NCBI RefSeq assembly: GCF_021462825.1
Contig: NZ_JAKEEB010000021.1
Span: 55,619-119,618 of the forward strand
Direction of reading: 5' to 3'
Source of the DNA: Streptomyces glomeratus
GTDB lineage: Bacteria; Actinomycetota; Actinomycetes; Streptomycetales; Streptomycetaceae
DNA: 64,000 nucleotides
Below are positions 32,560 to 41,698 of the stretch, piece by piece. The notes beneath the pieces were generated by a model, which made no database searches, was not told the DNA's origin, and worked only from the letters and a program-made list of their open reading frames with translations. The translations under genes were made by a program, and so were the position numbers. Position 1 is the stretch's first letter. Each line of letters opens with the position of its first letter.

Positions 32560-35500
32560 TGCGCACCACCCCCTCCCCCACCGCAGCCCCCGGCCGCACC
32601 CTGGCGCGGGTCCTCAAAGCCAGCTTGAGTCTGCTGGTCCTGGCGGTCGCGGTCGCCGGGCTGCCGCTGCTTCTGGCCTGGGCCACCCCCATCATCTGGG
32701 CTGCCACCCACGACGACGTCATGCATCTGCTGGATGGGCAGGACACCGGCAGCGTGTTCCTGCTGCTGCTCGCCTGCGTGGGCTGGATCGGGTGGGCTCA
32801 GTTCAGCTTCTGCGCCGTACGTGAGCTGATCGCCCAGGTGCGGGGCCGTACCTGGCATGCCCCGCGCGGGATGGGCGCCTCGCAGCGCGCCGCGGCCCTG
32901 CTGATCGGCAGCATCCTGGTGCTGCTGCCCACCAGCTCGGCGCTGGCCTCCGACGCCCAAGCCGCACAGGCCACCACGGCACAGCGCGTCCCCGGCAAGG
33001 CCCAGGCGCCGCAGGCCACCGAGGCCGAGCAGGACCAGACGCCCGCGGCGAGCACACCGGCGCCCCGCGCCACGTACACGGTGCGCGAGACGCGGCCGGC
33101 AGAGAGCTTGTGGGGCATCGCCGAGCGGGAGCTGGGGGACGGCGAGCGGTGGAGGGAGATTGCTCATCTGAACGAGGGCCGGACCATGGCCGACGGCACA
33201 GTCTTCCGTGCGAACAGCTTTCTGCAGCCCGGCTGGCACCTGCAAATGCCCCAGACCGCCACGACCGCGGCCGCGGCAGCTGGAGCGGGAGACGTCCACA
33301 CGCAGCTGGGTGACAGCACCCTGGCCGCGGATGCGAAGGGCGGGCACGTCGTCACGGTCCACTCCGGCGACTACCTGTCGAAGATCGCACAGAAGGAGCT
33401 CGGCGACGGCGACGACTGGCCGCAGCTGTTCGCAGCCAGCCGGGGCAAGCCGCAGCCGCACGGCCTGCCCCCCATCACCGACCCCGACGTGATCTACGCG
33501 GGGCAGCAGGTCACCGTGCCCGAGGCCCGGCCCGACCAGCCGCCCCCAGACCACGGCCACGGTGAGGACCCCGGCAGCCAGGAAACCACTGCTCCGGCCA
33601 CCCAGAACCCCGAGGGCACGCAGACGCCGGGCGAGGGCACGGGGGATGCACCAGCGCCCGCGCCCAGCCACACCCAGGCGCCTGCACCACAGTCGTCGGC
33701 ACCCAGCGCACCATCCAGCCGCCCTGCCCAGCAGCCCGGGCAGGATCACCCCTCACCGTCCAAGGCGGCGTCCGCGACGCCCGAGCCCAGCGCCAGCGCC
33801 TGGTCTTCTACCGCTACGCCGTCGGCGCCGGCCGAGCCGTCCGGCTCCGCTGCCTCCTCCCCCGCGCCCCAGGCCCCGGCGACAACTCCGGCCAGCAGCC
33901 CACTGAACCTGCGCATCGTGCTCGGCGCCGGCGCGCTGCTCGCCGCCGCCGTCACCGGTGCGCTCGCCCTGCGCCGGACCCTGCAACGCCGGCGCCGCAA
34001 GCCGGGCGAGAAGATCGCCATCGCAGCACAGACCTCCCCGGCCGAGGCCAAGTTGGCGGCGGCCGCCGAGCCCGGCGGCGCTGCCCGTCTGGACGTGGCG
34101 CTGCGGACCCTGGCCCACCACGTCGCCCAGCAGGAGAAGAGCGACACGACTCTGCCGCCGCTGCGGGCCGCCCGGATCGGGACCCGAACGGTTCAGGTGC
34201 TGCCCGAGGACCTCGCCCAGGAACCGCTCGCTCCCTTCACTGCCGGGCAGGGCGGCTGGTGGGTCCTGCCCGCTGAAGCCGCCCTCCTGGACGACGAGGC
34301 CGCCCGCGAGGTGCCGGCACCGTATCCGGGACTGGTCACGACCGGCAGCACCAAGACGGGCGACCTGCTGCTGCTCAACCTCGCGCAGCTGCCCGCGCTG
34401 CTACTGGACGGCAACCCAGCCCACATCACCGAAGTGTGCACCTCGCTCGCCCTGGAACTCGGAATGAGCCCGTGGGGGACGGACGTCGAGGTCGTCACCG
34501 TGGGCTTCGGCGAGGACCTACCGCAGCTGCTGCCCACCACGCGGATCGCACACATGCGCCAGCCCGCCCACGCGCTGCGCGATCTGAGCGAACGCCTACT
34601 GGAAGCACACCAGATGCCAAAAACCCAGCGCCAGCCGTATCTGCTGCTGTGCGCATCCTCCCTGGACGAAGACACCGCCTGGCAGCTCGCCGACCTCATC
34701 GACCGGGCGGGAGCGGTGCCCGTCACGCTGATCGCCCCAGCGAGCACGGCTGCCGCACACTTCCCCGAAGCGGAGATCCTCAACGCCTCCCTCAACACGC
34801 CGCAAAACCTCGACTACACCGGCACCGACATCACCATCCAGCGCCTCGAGCACACCGCCTACCAGCAGATCACCACCGCCTACCAGCAGATCACCACCGC
34901 GCTGAAAGTGTCCGCACAGCCGTCCCACCCGGCCGAGGGGCCCTGGGAAGACGTCCCGGATGAGCTCGGCGGCGCGCAGCAGCCCAAGCACGCGTCGCCG
35001 GAGGAGTCCGCGCCCGCAACCACTGCCGCCTCGATCACGTCACCGGCGGCGGCAACGGACGTGAGCAGCGAGGTCTTCCCGGCCCTACTCGCCGCCAGCA
35101 CCGATCCGTCCGGGCTCCGTCTCCACTCCCCCACCGCATCGTCGACCCAGCCCCACGACGAAACCGGACCGGACACCGAAACGGCGGTGTCTCCAGCCCC
35201 GGCGTCCCCGGCCGCTGCCGACTCCACCGACGCGGCAAACGCTGACGCCCCGGGGGGCGCCCTCGAGGAGTCTGCGGTGCCGGAGGGGGAAGAGTGTGAG
35301 GCGCATGACCTGCACGCGCCGGAGATCCGGGTCCTGGGGCCGGTCGAGGTGACGGGCGTGGGCAGCACCGGCCACGGCCCGAGAATGGCCCAGCTCGCCG
35401 CTCTGTTGTACTTCCGACCCGGCCGGAGCGCGGATGTCCTGTGTGCCGACATGGATCCCGTCAGCCCCTGGTCGACGAGCACCCTCAACGCGCGGATGCA

Positions 35501-36056
35501 GGGCCTGCGCAGCTGTCTGGGCAGCGACCCTGCCGGCAACCTCTACGTGCCACGCCGCAAGACAGGCGAGGACCCCTACCGGCTTTCCCCCGGCGTGCGC
35601 TGCGACTGGACCCGCTTCCTCCAGCTCGTCGAACGCGCGCTGCCGCTGGGCCCGTCCGGCCTGACCGACTTGGAGAAGGCACTCACCCTGGTCCGGGGCA
35701 AGCCGTTCGGCGGCCGACCACTGCCCTGGGCCCAGCCCCACGCCCAGGAAATGATCACACGGATCATCGACGTCGCCCACACCGTCGCCACCCACCGCAC
35801 CCCCCAAGGCCCCCACCACAACCTCAACGCCGCCCGCCAAGCCGTCACAACCGGCCTCGACGCCGACCCCACAGCAGAACTCCTCTACCGAGACTGGATG
35901 CGTCTCGAAGCCGCCCGCGGAAACCGCTCCGGACTCCACACCGCCATCACCCGCATCCAACAAGTCAACCGGGACTTGGACTGCTCACTCGAAACGGAAA
36001 CCACACAGCTCATCAACGAACTCCTCAACAGCCCGGACACAGCGGTACGCATCTAG
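32556..36056 (+). CDS. Large membrane protein with two LysM domains and a C-terminal BTAD (SARP-type) domain
   Basis: 1166 residues from an ATG at 32556 (GAAGGACC upstream). Order: membrane helices at about 20-45, 65-88 and 110-128; LysM 1 at about 168-225 (YTVRETRPAESLWGIAEREL); LysM 2 at about 265-325 (VVTVHSGDYLSKIAQKELGD); a ~115-residue Pro/Ser/Thr linker; a membrane helix at about 450-470; a cytosolic alpha/beta domain; an acidic Ser/Ala-rich linker; and a C-terminal BTAD-type domain from about 925 (EIRVLGPVEVTGV, LPLGPSGLTDLEKALTLV, NAARQAVTTGLDADP). LysM binds peptidoglycan; BTAD is normally a regulatory helical repeat in SARP activators. The protein may sense pilus or wall state and signal inside the cell (inference). 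It is the last gene of the Tad cluster. Confidence 0.85.
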   Translation: MMRTTPSPTAAPGRTLARVLKASLSLLVLAVAVAGLPLLLAWATPIIWAATHDDVMHLLDGQDTGSVFLLLLACVGWIGWAQFSFCAVRELIAQVRGRTWHAPRGMGASQRAAALLIGSILVLLPTSSALASDAQAAQATTAQRVPGKAQAPQATEAEQDQTPAASTPAPRATYTVRETRPAESLWGIAERELGDGERWREIAHLNEGRTMADGTVFRANSFLQPGWHLQMPQTATTAAAAAGAGDVHTQLGDSTLAADAKGGHVVTVHSGDYLSKIAQKELGDGDDWPQLFAASRGKPQPHGLPPITDPDVIYAGQQVTVPEARPDQPPPDHGHGEDPGSQETTAPATQNPEGTQTPGEGTGDAPAPAPSHTQAPAPQSSAPSAPSSRPAQQPGQDHPSPSKAASATPEPSASAWSSTATPSAPAEPSGSAASSPAPQAPATTPASSPLNLRIVLGAGALLAAAVTGALALRRTLQRRRRKPGEKIAIAAQTSPAEAKLAAAAEPGGAARLDVALRTLAHHVAQQEKSDTTLPPLRAARIGTRTVQVLPEDLAQEPLAPFTAGQGGWWVLPAEAALLDDEAAREVPAPYPGLVTTGSTKTGDLLLLNLAQLPALLLDGNPAHITEVCTSLALELGMSPWGTDVEVVTVGFGEDLPQLLPTTRIAHMRQPAHALRDLSERLLEAHQMPKTQRQPYLLLCASSLDEDTAWQLADLIDRAGAVPVTLIAPASTAAAHFPEAEILNASLNTPQNLDYTGTDITIQRLEHTAYQQITTAYQQITTALKVSAQPSHPAEGPWEDVPDELGGAQQPKHASPEESAPATTAASITSPAAATDVSSEVFPALLAASTDPSGLRLHSPTASSTQPHDETGPDTETAVSPAPASPAAADSTDAANADAPGGALEESAVPEGEECEAHDLHAPEIRVLGPVEVTGVGSTGHGPRMAQLAALLYFRPGRSADVLCADMDPVSPWSTSTLNARMQGLRSCLGSDPAGNLYVPRRKTGEDPYRLSPGVRCDWTRFLQLVERALPLGPSGLTDLEKALTLVRGKPFGGRPLPWAQPHAQEMITRIIDVAHTVATHRTPQGPHHNLNAARQAVTTGLDADPTAELLYRDWMRLEAARGNRSGLHTAITRIQQVNRDLDCSLETETTQLINELLNSPDTAVRI
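34860..34900 (+). repeat. Short in-frame tandem duplication inside the LysM/BTAD gene
   Basis: TACCAGCAGATCACCACCGC occurs at 34860 and again at 34881, adding exactly seven codons (YQQITTA twice). It looks like a recent slippage duplication that kept the frame. Confidence 0.85.
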
Positions 36057-36289
36057 GATCCGGCGACTTCGCTGATGCCGTGACCGCGAAGGCTCACCGG
36101 TTTGGCCGAGCTGCGCAGGGGAGTTGACGGCGCACGTATGAGAGGAAACGCATCAACGCCCGCCCAGGCTATGAGCTGGCCGGGCCGAACGGGGGAAGAA
36201 AGGTGCGTGCCCGATGGTGATCGGGCTCCGCACGAAGCCGATGACAGCCTCGGGTAGGCACCTGTCCGCAGGGTTGCGGAGCCCGGACG

Positions 36290-36796
36290 TCAGGCGGTGG
36301 GCACACTGCGCTCCAGTGCCTGGACCAGGAGCTCCAGGGCCTCGATGACCCGTTCCCGGTCGGGTCCCAGTCCTGCCAGCACTTGGGCCTCCCGCTCCAG
36401 ATGGCGGGGAAATGTCTTGTCGATGGCCGTCACGCCATCCTGGGAAATCGTCACCAGGGCACTGCGTTGGTCGGCCGGATTCGCCCTGCGCTCGATCAGG
36501 CCCCGGCTCTCGAGTTTGGCCAGCATCTTGCTGATGGCAGCACGCGAAAGGCCCATCCACTGCGCCAGCCGCCGCGCAATGACTGGCTCCTCCAAATACC
36601 GGAGGAGAACCAGGACGTCCACCTCCGAGGGAGTGAGCTCAGAACTTTCGTACACCGACTCCAAGGCGACCGCCAGCAGCGCTTGGGCCCGCTTGAGCGG
36701 ACTCACGACGAGCATGGAGGACGTGTCGAGGTCCGGGCGGGCCAACCATTTCTGGTTCAGCTCCGCGGGGCCAAGGGGGGACGGCTGGGTATCCAT
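36290..36796 (-). CDS. MarR-family transcriptional regulator
   Basis: 168 residues from an ATG at 36796. The winged-helix core is at about 55-125: LTPSEVDVLVLLRYLEEPVI, QWMGLSRAAISKMLAKLESRGLIERRANPADQRSALVTIS. The recognition helix and the wing DQR-S motif are typical of MarR. An N-terminal extension and a C-terminal dimer helix are present. A symmetric site GTTAAC-GG-GTTAAC lies 9 bases upstream of the start, so it probably represses itself. It is the first gene of the MarR/oxidoreductase/Tat region and convergent with the Tad cluster. Confidence 0.9.
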   Translation of the reverse strand: MDTQPSPLGPAELNQKWLARPDLDTSSMLVVSPLKRAQALLAVALESVYESSELTPSEVDVLVLLRYLEEPVIARRLAQWMGLSRAAISKMLAKLESRGLIERRANPADQRSALVTISQDGVTAIDKTFPRHLEREAQVLAGLGPDRERVIEALELLVQALERSVPTA

Positions 36797-37239
36797 GAGG
36801 ACATGTTAACGGGTTAACGAAATAATCTCGCGGGGCCCCTGAGGGCTGCCGCTTTGCGTGGCAGTGCCGTGGTGACGGCGCATCTGGGCGCCGCTACAGG
36901 TGAGTAGCCAGTCCAGGCGTTGCCGTCCATGGTGCACCCGGGATTTCGCAGCGTCCGGGAGGGTGTCCAGGATTTTCACGATCTCCCTGGTCGAGGGGTG
37001 CTGGGCAGACCCAGGCCTCCACTCCCTCTGCCTCACTGTGAGAAGCCAGGGACCCGGGCGGGCGGGTGACTGAGGCGTTCTTTGGCGTTTCGGCATGCCG
37101 CGACGACGGCTAGGTCGGGCGCGTCGGCGCCCCCTCAACGGTTCGGTCTCGCCAGCCAGTCTTGGCCCTTACGGAAGCGCGGCCCACCAGCGCGGTTGAC
37201 ACATCAACCAAAAAATACACATACATAGTACTGCCTGGC
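36797..37239. promoter_or_regulatory. Intergenic control region with two MarR-type palindromes and a promoter-like element
   Basis: Two 14-base sites are seen: GTTAACGGGTTAAC at 36805-36818 next to the MarR start, and GTTGACACATCAAC at 37195-37208. The second overlaps a -35-like TTGACA (37196-37201) followed, about 20 bases later, by the AT-rich TACATAG stretch around 37222. It therefore sits where a repressor would block the promoter of the NTF2-like gene. Between them (36820-37190) no gene is supported; a 110-codon minus-strand frame there has no recognisable family. Confidence 0.62.
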
Positions 37240-37737
37240 GTGGCCGCGCAGTTCCAGCAACTGCTCGGCGTGCCGGACTCCCCCGAAGGCATCTTCGTCG
37301 AGAAGCCGGGAACCGAGTTCGGCGCACTCCGCAAGGGCCGCCCCGCCACGCGCGAGGAGTCACGAGCGGTAGGACGGCGCCTGTACGACGGTGCCATCAC
37401 CACTGGCATCGCCGAGGACGTCGACGCACTGGACGAGGACTACATCCAGAACACCGGCTGGACCCCGAACGGCCGCCACTACTTCGGCAACGCCTGGGCA
37501 ATCGGCAGCGGAGCGATGCCCGACGGGCTCGCGATCCAGACCCACGTCGTGTCCGAGAACGACCGCGTCGCCTCGATCAGCGTCTGGGACGGCACCATCA
37601 CCGTCAGCGGCGCCGCCGTCGACTTCGCCTCCGCGAACTTCCTGCGCATCGAGGACGGCGTCGCTGCCGAGCACTGGGACACCGTCGACTACGTCCGCCT
37701 CTACCAGTCCTTCGGACTGCTGCCCGAGAACATCTGA
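37240..37737 (+). CDS. NTF2/SnoaL-like protein, start uncertain
   Basis: About 165 residues if started at the GTG at 37240. The frame is open further upstream to a TTG at 37162, but that would put the operator at 37195 and its promoter inside the coding region, so the later start is preferred. The C-terminal two-thirds (ATREESRAVGRRLYDGAITT, EDYIQNTGWTPNGRHYF, FLRIEDGVAAEHWDTVDYVR) follow the cone-shaped SnoaL/NTF2 pattern of small isomerase- or hydrolase-like proteins. The N-terminal ~40 residues match nothing I know. It faces the broken luciferase-like gene, tail to tail. Confidence 0.62.
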   Translation: MAAQFQQLLGVPDSPEGIFVEKPGTEFGALRKGRPATREESRAVGRRLYDGAITTGIAEDVDALDEDYIQNTGWTPNGRHYFGNAWAIGSGAMPDGLAIQTHVVSENDRVASISVWDGTITVSGAAVDFASANFLRIEDGVAAEHWDTVDYVRLYQSFGLLPENI

Positions 37738-37789
37738 CCGAGACGGACAGCCACCGCCGCCCGGCGAGCCCACCCCCGGCACGAGCACG

Positions 37790-38770
37790 ACCTCTTCGCC
37801 GAGCATGTCGATCTGCTCCAGCACGGTTTTCAGCGGTACCCCGACGCCGTCCACATTGAAAAGCTGGCGCTGGTAGTCGCCGAAGTGCTCGCGGAAGGTG
37901 AGCGTCTTCTCGATGACCTGCTGTGGGGAGCCGACCGTCAGGGGGGTCTCCTCCATGTACTGCTCCAGGGATGGGCCTCTGCCCATCTGCGGGGAGTGGT
38001 CGAAGTACGGGCGGAACTCGCGTATGGCGTCCTGGGAATTGGGCCGCATGAAGACATGTCCGCCGAGGCCGACGATGGCTTGCTCCGCGGTGCCGTGGCC
38101 GTAGTGCGCGTATCGCTCCCGGTACAGGCTGATCAGGCGCTGGAAGTGCTCCTTCGGCCAGAAGATGTTGTTGGCGAAGAAGCCGTCGCCGTAGTAGGCC
38201 GCCTGCTCGGCGATCTCCGGGGAGCGGATGGAGCCGTGCCAGACGAACGGCGCTACGCCGTCCAGCGGGCGGGGGGTCGAGGTGAAGCCCTGCAGCGGCG
38301 TACGGAACTTGCCCTCCCAGTCGACGATGTCCTCGCGCCACAGCCGGCGCAGCAGGGCATAGTTCTCGATGGCGAGGTTGATGCCCTGGCGGATGTCCTT
38401 GCCGAACCAGGGGTAGACCGGGCCGGTGTTGCCGCGGCCCATCATCAGGTCCACCCGGCCGTCGGCCAGGTGCTGGAGCATCGCGTAGTCCTCGGCGATC
38501 TTCACCGGGTCGTTGGTGGTGATCAGCGTGGTGGCGGTCGACAGGATGATCCGGTCGGTGCGCGCGGCGATCCAGCCCAGCATCGTGGTCGGAGACGACG
38601 GCACGAAGGGCCGGTTGTGGTGCTCACCCGTCGCGAAGACGTCCAGCCCCACCTCTTCGGCCTTCTGCGCGATGGTGACCATCGCCTTGATCCGTTCATG
38701 CTCGGTCGGTGTCCGGCCCGTGGTTGGGGTCGGTGGTCACGTCCCCGACGGTGAAGATCCCGAACTGCAT
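37790..38770 (-). pseudogene. Luciferase-like flavin monooxygenase (LLM), frameshifted near the start and truncated at the end
   Basis: The natural start is the ATG at 38770 (MQFGIFTVGDVTTDPNHG). An extra base in the C run at 38717-38719 (minus-strand GGG) moves that frame to a stop. The original frame continues at RTPTEHERIKAMVTIAQKAEE and runs through EVGLDVFATGEHHNRPF, LMMGRGNTGPVYPWFGKD, VGSPQQVIEKTLTFREHFGD to DMLGEEVV. All are typical of LLM-class oxidoreductases that use reduced FMN. After GEEVV (about 37790) the usual C-terminus is missing and the frame reads on antisense through the NTF2-like gene to 37360. A palindrome lies at 38786-38799, just upstream of the start. If the shift is an assembly error, the gene could still be truncated but active. 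Confidence 0.78.
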
Positions 38771-38785
38771 CACACTCAACTCCTT

Positions 38786-38799
38786 GTTGATGGGTCAAC
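38786..38799. promoter_or_regulatory. MarR-type operator upstream of the LLM gene
   Basis: GTTGA-TGGG-TCAAC, 16 bases before the ATG at 38770. It shares the GTTGA-N4-TCAAC form of the sites at 37195, 45216 and 45485. Confidence 0.65.
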
Positions 38800-38946
38800 T
38801 ATATCCTCGAACGCATCCCTGAGCAGCGCATTCCGTGCTCATTCCCTGTTGGTTGCACCACAAGAAAGGGGGGCACCTGCTGTCATGTCAGAGACAGCAC
38901 TCGCTCAGGGGGATGCCCCGCATCCTGACATCTCGGCGCCCCCTGT

Positions 38947-39414
38947 TCAGTCGGGCACCTTCTCCAGGTGTTCGAGGATGCGCCTCGAGACGTGAGCGAC
39001 CGAATCCAGTTCTTCCGGGGTGAGGGCTTCGACAAAGAGGCGGCGTACGGCCTCGACGTGACGAGGGGCGGCCTCCGCGATGGCTTCGCGTCCCGTCGGG
39101 GTGATGACCACGAACGCACCGCGCCCGTCGTCGACACACTCCTCCCGGGCCACCAGCCCGCGCTTCGTCATGCGCCTGACCTGATGGGACATCCGGCTCT
39201 TCTCCCACTCGACGGCCTTGACCAGATCCATAAAGCGGAGTCGGCCTTCGGGCGCATCGGTGAGCTCGACGAGCACCGCATAGTCGGCGCCCGACAGGCT
39301 GGACTCCGCCTGCATGAGGCGCGACAGCCGACCGACCAGTTTCTCCTCCATGCGGATGAACTCGCGCCAGGCGGCATATTCCTGCTGACTGAGCCATTGC
39401 GGCATGCTGTTCAT
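38947..39414 (-). CDS. MarR-family transcriptional regulator
   Basis: 155 residues from an ATG at 39414 (MNSMPQWLSQQEY); the open frame continues upstream to 39681 but with IS-flanking, non-protein-like sequence. MarR core: SLSGADYAVLVELTDAPEG, FMDLVKAVEWEKSRMSHQVRRM, GLVAREECVDDGRGAFVVIT, then a C-terminal dimer helix (LTPEELDSVAHVSRRILEHL). It is the second MarR protein in 3 kb and the more likely binder of the GTTGA-N4-TCAAC sites. A partial site GTTGACCTGTCAT lies at 39435-39447, upstream of its start. It is transcribed towards the broken LLM gene. Confidence 0.88.
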   Translation of the reverse strand: MNSMPQWLSQQEYAAWREFIRMEEKLVGRLSRLMQAESSLSGADYAVLVELTDAPEGRLRFMDLVKAVEWEKSRMSHQVRRMTKRGLVAREECVDDGRGAFVVITPTGREAIAEAAPRHVEAVRRLFVEALTPEELDSVAHVSRRILEHLEKVPD

Positions 39415-39434
39415 GGCACCAGCGTAATCCGATA

Positions 39435-39447
39435 GTTGACCTGTCAT
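39435..39447. promoter_or_regulatory. Partial MarR-type site upstream of the second marR gene
   Basis: GTTGA-CCTG-TCAT matches the left half and three bases of the right half of the GTTGA-N4-TCAAC motif. It lies about 20 bases upstream of the chosen ATG. Confidence 0.45.
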
Positions 39448-39734
39448 CCATCCCTTGAGTCGCGAAGTGGCGGGGACCAGACCAGCTCCAGGACGCCCCG
39501 GCCTCCCGGGGAAGACGGCCCGCACCCGGAGTCGGCTGGCCAGCTGCCGGCGGTTCCGGACAGCGTCCTGGACGCGCACGCGAAGATGAGGGCAACGGCG
39601 TGTCCTGCGTTGATTCCGTGAGGTGTACCGCCCGGAGGCGATGCCCGTGGCAACGTCTTGCATGGGCGGGCCAGTCAGCACAGCGCGCAGCGACTCCTCA
39701 GCCAGGCCGAAGCGGGTGCCGTGCCGACGTGCGA

Positions 39735-40080
39735 ATGATGCTGGAGATCATCGCGCCGATTTTTCTTGCCGGGCGCCCCGGAGCCCGCCTCACCGGCCTG
39801 CTGCACCGCCAGGCCGGTCCGAACACCTTGCTCCGCCGCATACGGGCCCTGCCGACCAATGCGCCGCAGACCAGCCCGCGACTGCTGGACATGGACGGCT
39901 TCACCTTCAGACGCGGCCACGTCTACGGCACCGTGCTCACCGGCATCGAGACCGGCCGTTGCGTGGGCGTGCTGCCGGACCGCACCGGCAAGGACTTCAC
40001 CGCCTGGCTCCGACAACACCCGGAGCCAAAGCCCTGGCACCGCCCTCCCCGTGGACGACGGCGCCTCGGCAGCCTGAAAC
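39735..40080 (+). pseudogene. ISL3-type transposase remnant
   Basis: Internal fragment of an ISL3-family DDE transposase: FLAGRPGARLTGLLHRQAGP, NTLLRRIRALPTNAPQTSPR, LLDMDGFTFRRGHVYGTVLT and GVLPDRTGKDFTAWLRQHPE match the start of the catalytic domain, including the first Asp (in DMDGF). The N-terminal zinc-finger region and everything after the first catalytic part are missing, and the frame becomes meaningless near 40030. It abuts the MFS gene stop. Confidence 0.78.
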
Positions 40081-40111
40081 GCCCTGGGCCGCCGGCCGAT
40101 GACGGCTGCAC

Positions 40112-41698
40112 TCAGCCGCTCGTGGCTGCGGAAGCGTTGGGCCGCACGCCGATGACCGCAACGACGGCCCCCACGACGCACAGCACCCCGGCGACCGAAG
40201 CTGCAGTGTGCACCCCGTTCATGAACGCGTGACCACTGCCCTCGATCACTGCGGCCTTCACCTGTGCGGTCATGTGCGGAGAGAGGGGCCACACCCCCAG
40301 GGCCACCGAGTCCTTGGCCCCGGCCAGGCCTGATGCCACCGGCCCCGGCACCCCGGCCGACGTCAGTTCGCCGGCCAGGCCGGAGCCGACCCGGCTGCCG
40401 ATGAGCGAGACGAGCACGGAGCCTCCCAGCGCGCCGCCCATCTGCAGCGCAGTGGTCAGCACTCCGCCGGCCACACCCGCGTCCTTGACCGGCACGCTGC
40501 CGACGACGGCGCCGCCGGACGCAGTGACCATGCCGACGCCGAGTCCGAGCGCCGTGAAGGACGGCCACATGGCGGCGTACGAGGAGTCGACGTCCAGTCC
40601 GAGCAGCCCGAAGGATGCACCGGCTTCGAGCAGCATGCCCAGGGGCAGGGTCAGTCGGGCACCGAAGCGCTCGGTCACAGTCGCCCCCAGAGGGGAAGCG
40701 CCGATCGAGGCCACGCTGAGTGGCATCATGCGCCAGCCCGCCTCGAGCGGGGTGTAGCCGCGAACGTTCTGCAGGTACAGCATGACGAGGAAGAGGGTCC
40801 CCAGCAGGACGAAGACGTTGATGGCGGTCACGAGTGTTCCGCTGGTCAGCGTCGGGCTGCGCAGCAGCCGCATCGGCACCAGCGGATGACTCACGCGTGT
40901 CTCGTACCAGCCGAAGAACAGCAGGACGGCCAGGCCTCCCGCGATGCAGCCCACGGTCCCGCCCGCGCCCCAGCCCCAGGTCGCCCCGTTGACGACTCCG
41001 AACACCAGGACGACCAGGCCGAGCGCGAGCAGGAGGACACCAGGGACGTCGAAGCGCTGCCCCCGATCAGGGTTCTTGCTCCGCGGCAGCGCCAGCACGC
41101 TCGCCACCAGGGCGAACGCACCGATGAGTCCGTTGATCCAGAAGACCGACTGCCAGGTGGCGTTCTCGACGAGCAACCCGCCGAGGACCGGACCGAGCGG
41201 GACCGACGCGGAGGAGACCATGGCCCACACACCGACCGCCACGCCGAGCTTGTTCCGAGGGAACACGTCCCACAGCAGCCCCAGCGTGTTGGGCATGATC
41301 AGGGCGCCGAAGAATCCCTGGACGACGCGGAAGAAGATGACCTCATCGATCGTCCGGGACAGGCCGATGGCGATCGAGGCGGCGATGAATCCGGCGACGC
41401 CCGTGATGTAGATGACGCGTCGGCCAAAGCGGTCACCCAGCTTGCCGCCCAGGATCAGGGTGGCGGCCACAGCCAGCAGATACGCGTTCGTCACCCACTG
41501 CAGGCCGGCGTTGGACGCGTTGAGGTCCCGCCCGATCTCCGGATTGACGCTGGACACGACGCTGCCGTCGAGGCCGACCATGAACTGCCCCAACACCACG
41601 GCGATCAGCGCCAGCCACGGCGTGAAGCTGCGATCGGGAGGCGAGGTCGGCGCAGTGGGAGCGAACTGTACGGAGTGTTCCACGGAAGGGGATGACAT
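40112..41698 (-). CDS. MFS drug exporter, DHA2 (14-helix) type
   Basis: 528 residues from an ATG at 41698 with AGGGA 7 bases upstream; ATGs further upstream lack such a site. About 14 hydrophobic segments. Motif A is GGKLGDRFGRRVIYITG and a motif C-like element is GPVLGGLL, with an N-terminal VVLGQFMVGLDGSVVSSVNP as in EmrB/QacA-type proton antiporters. Role: efflux of toxic organic compounds. Its place in a MarR-regulated detoxification region fits. No GTTGA-N4-TCAAC site is seen directly upstream. The C-terminus ends beside an IS remnant but is of normal length. Confidence 0.92.
   Translation of the reverse strand: MSSPSVEHSVQFAPTAPTSPPDRSFTPWLALIAVVLGQFMVGLDGSVVSSVNPEIGRDLNASNAGLQWVTNAYLLAVAATLILGGKLGDRFGRRVIYITGVAGFIAASIAIGLSRTIDEVIFFRVVQGFFGALIMPNTLGLLWDVFPRNKLGVAVGVWAMVSSASVPLGPVLGGLLVENATWQSVFWINGLIGAFALVASVLALPRSKNPDRGQRFDVPGVLLLALGLVVLVFGVVNGATWGWGAGGTVGCIAGGLAVLLFFGWYETRVSHPLVPMRLLRSPTLTSGTLVTAINVFVLLGTLFLVMLYLQNVRGYTPLEAGWRMMPLSVASIGASPLGATVTERFGARLTLPLGMLLEAGASFGLLGLDVDSSYAAMWPSFTALGLGVGMVTASGGAVVGSVPVKDAGVAGGVLTTALQMGGALGGSVLVSLIGSRVGSGLAGELTSAGVPGPVASGLAGAKDSVALGVWPLSPHMTAQVKAAVIEGSGHAFMNGVHTAASVAGVLCVVGAVVAVIGVRPNASAATSG

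Noticed and set aside
37360..37789. Extended C-terminus of the luciferase-like protein
   Set aside because: It is antisense to the NTF2-like gene and unlike any LLM protein; treated as read-through after truncation.
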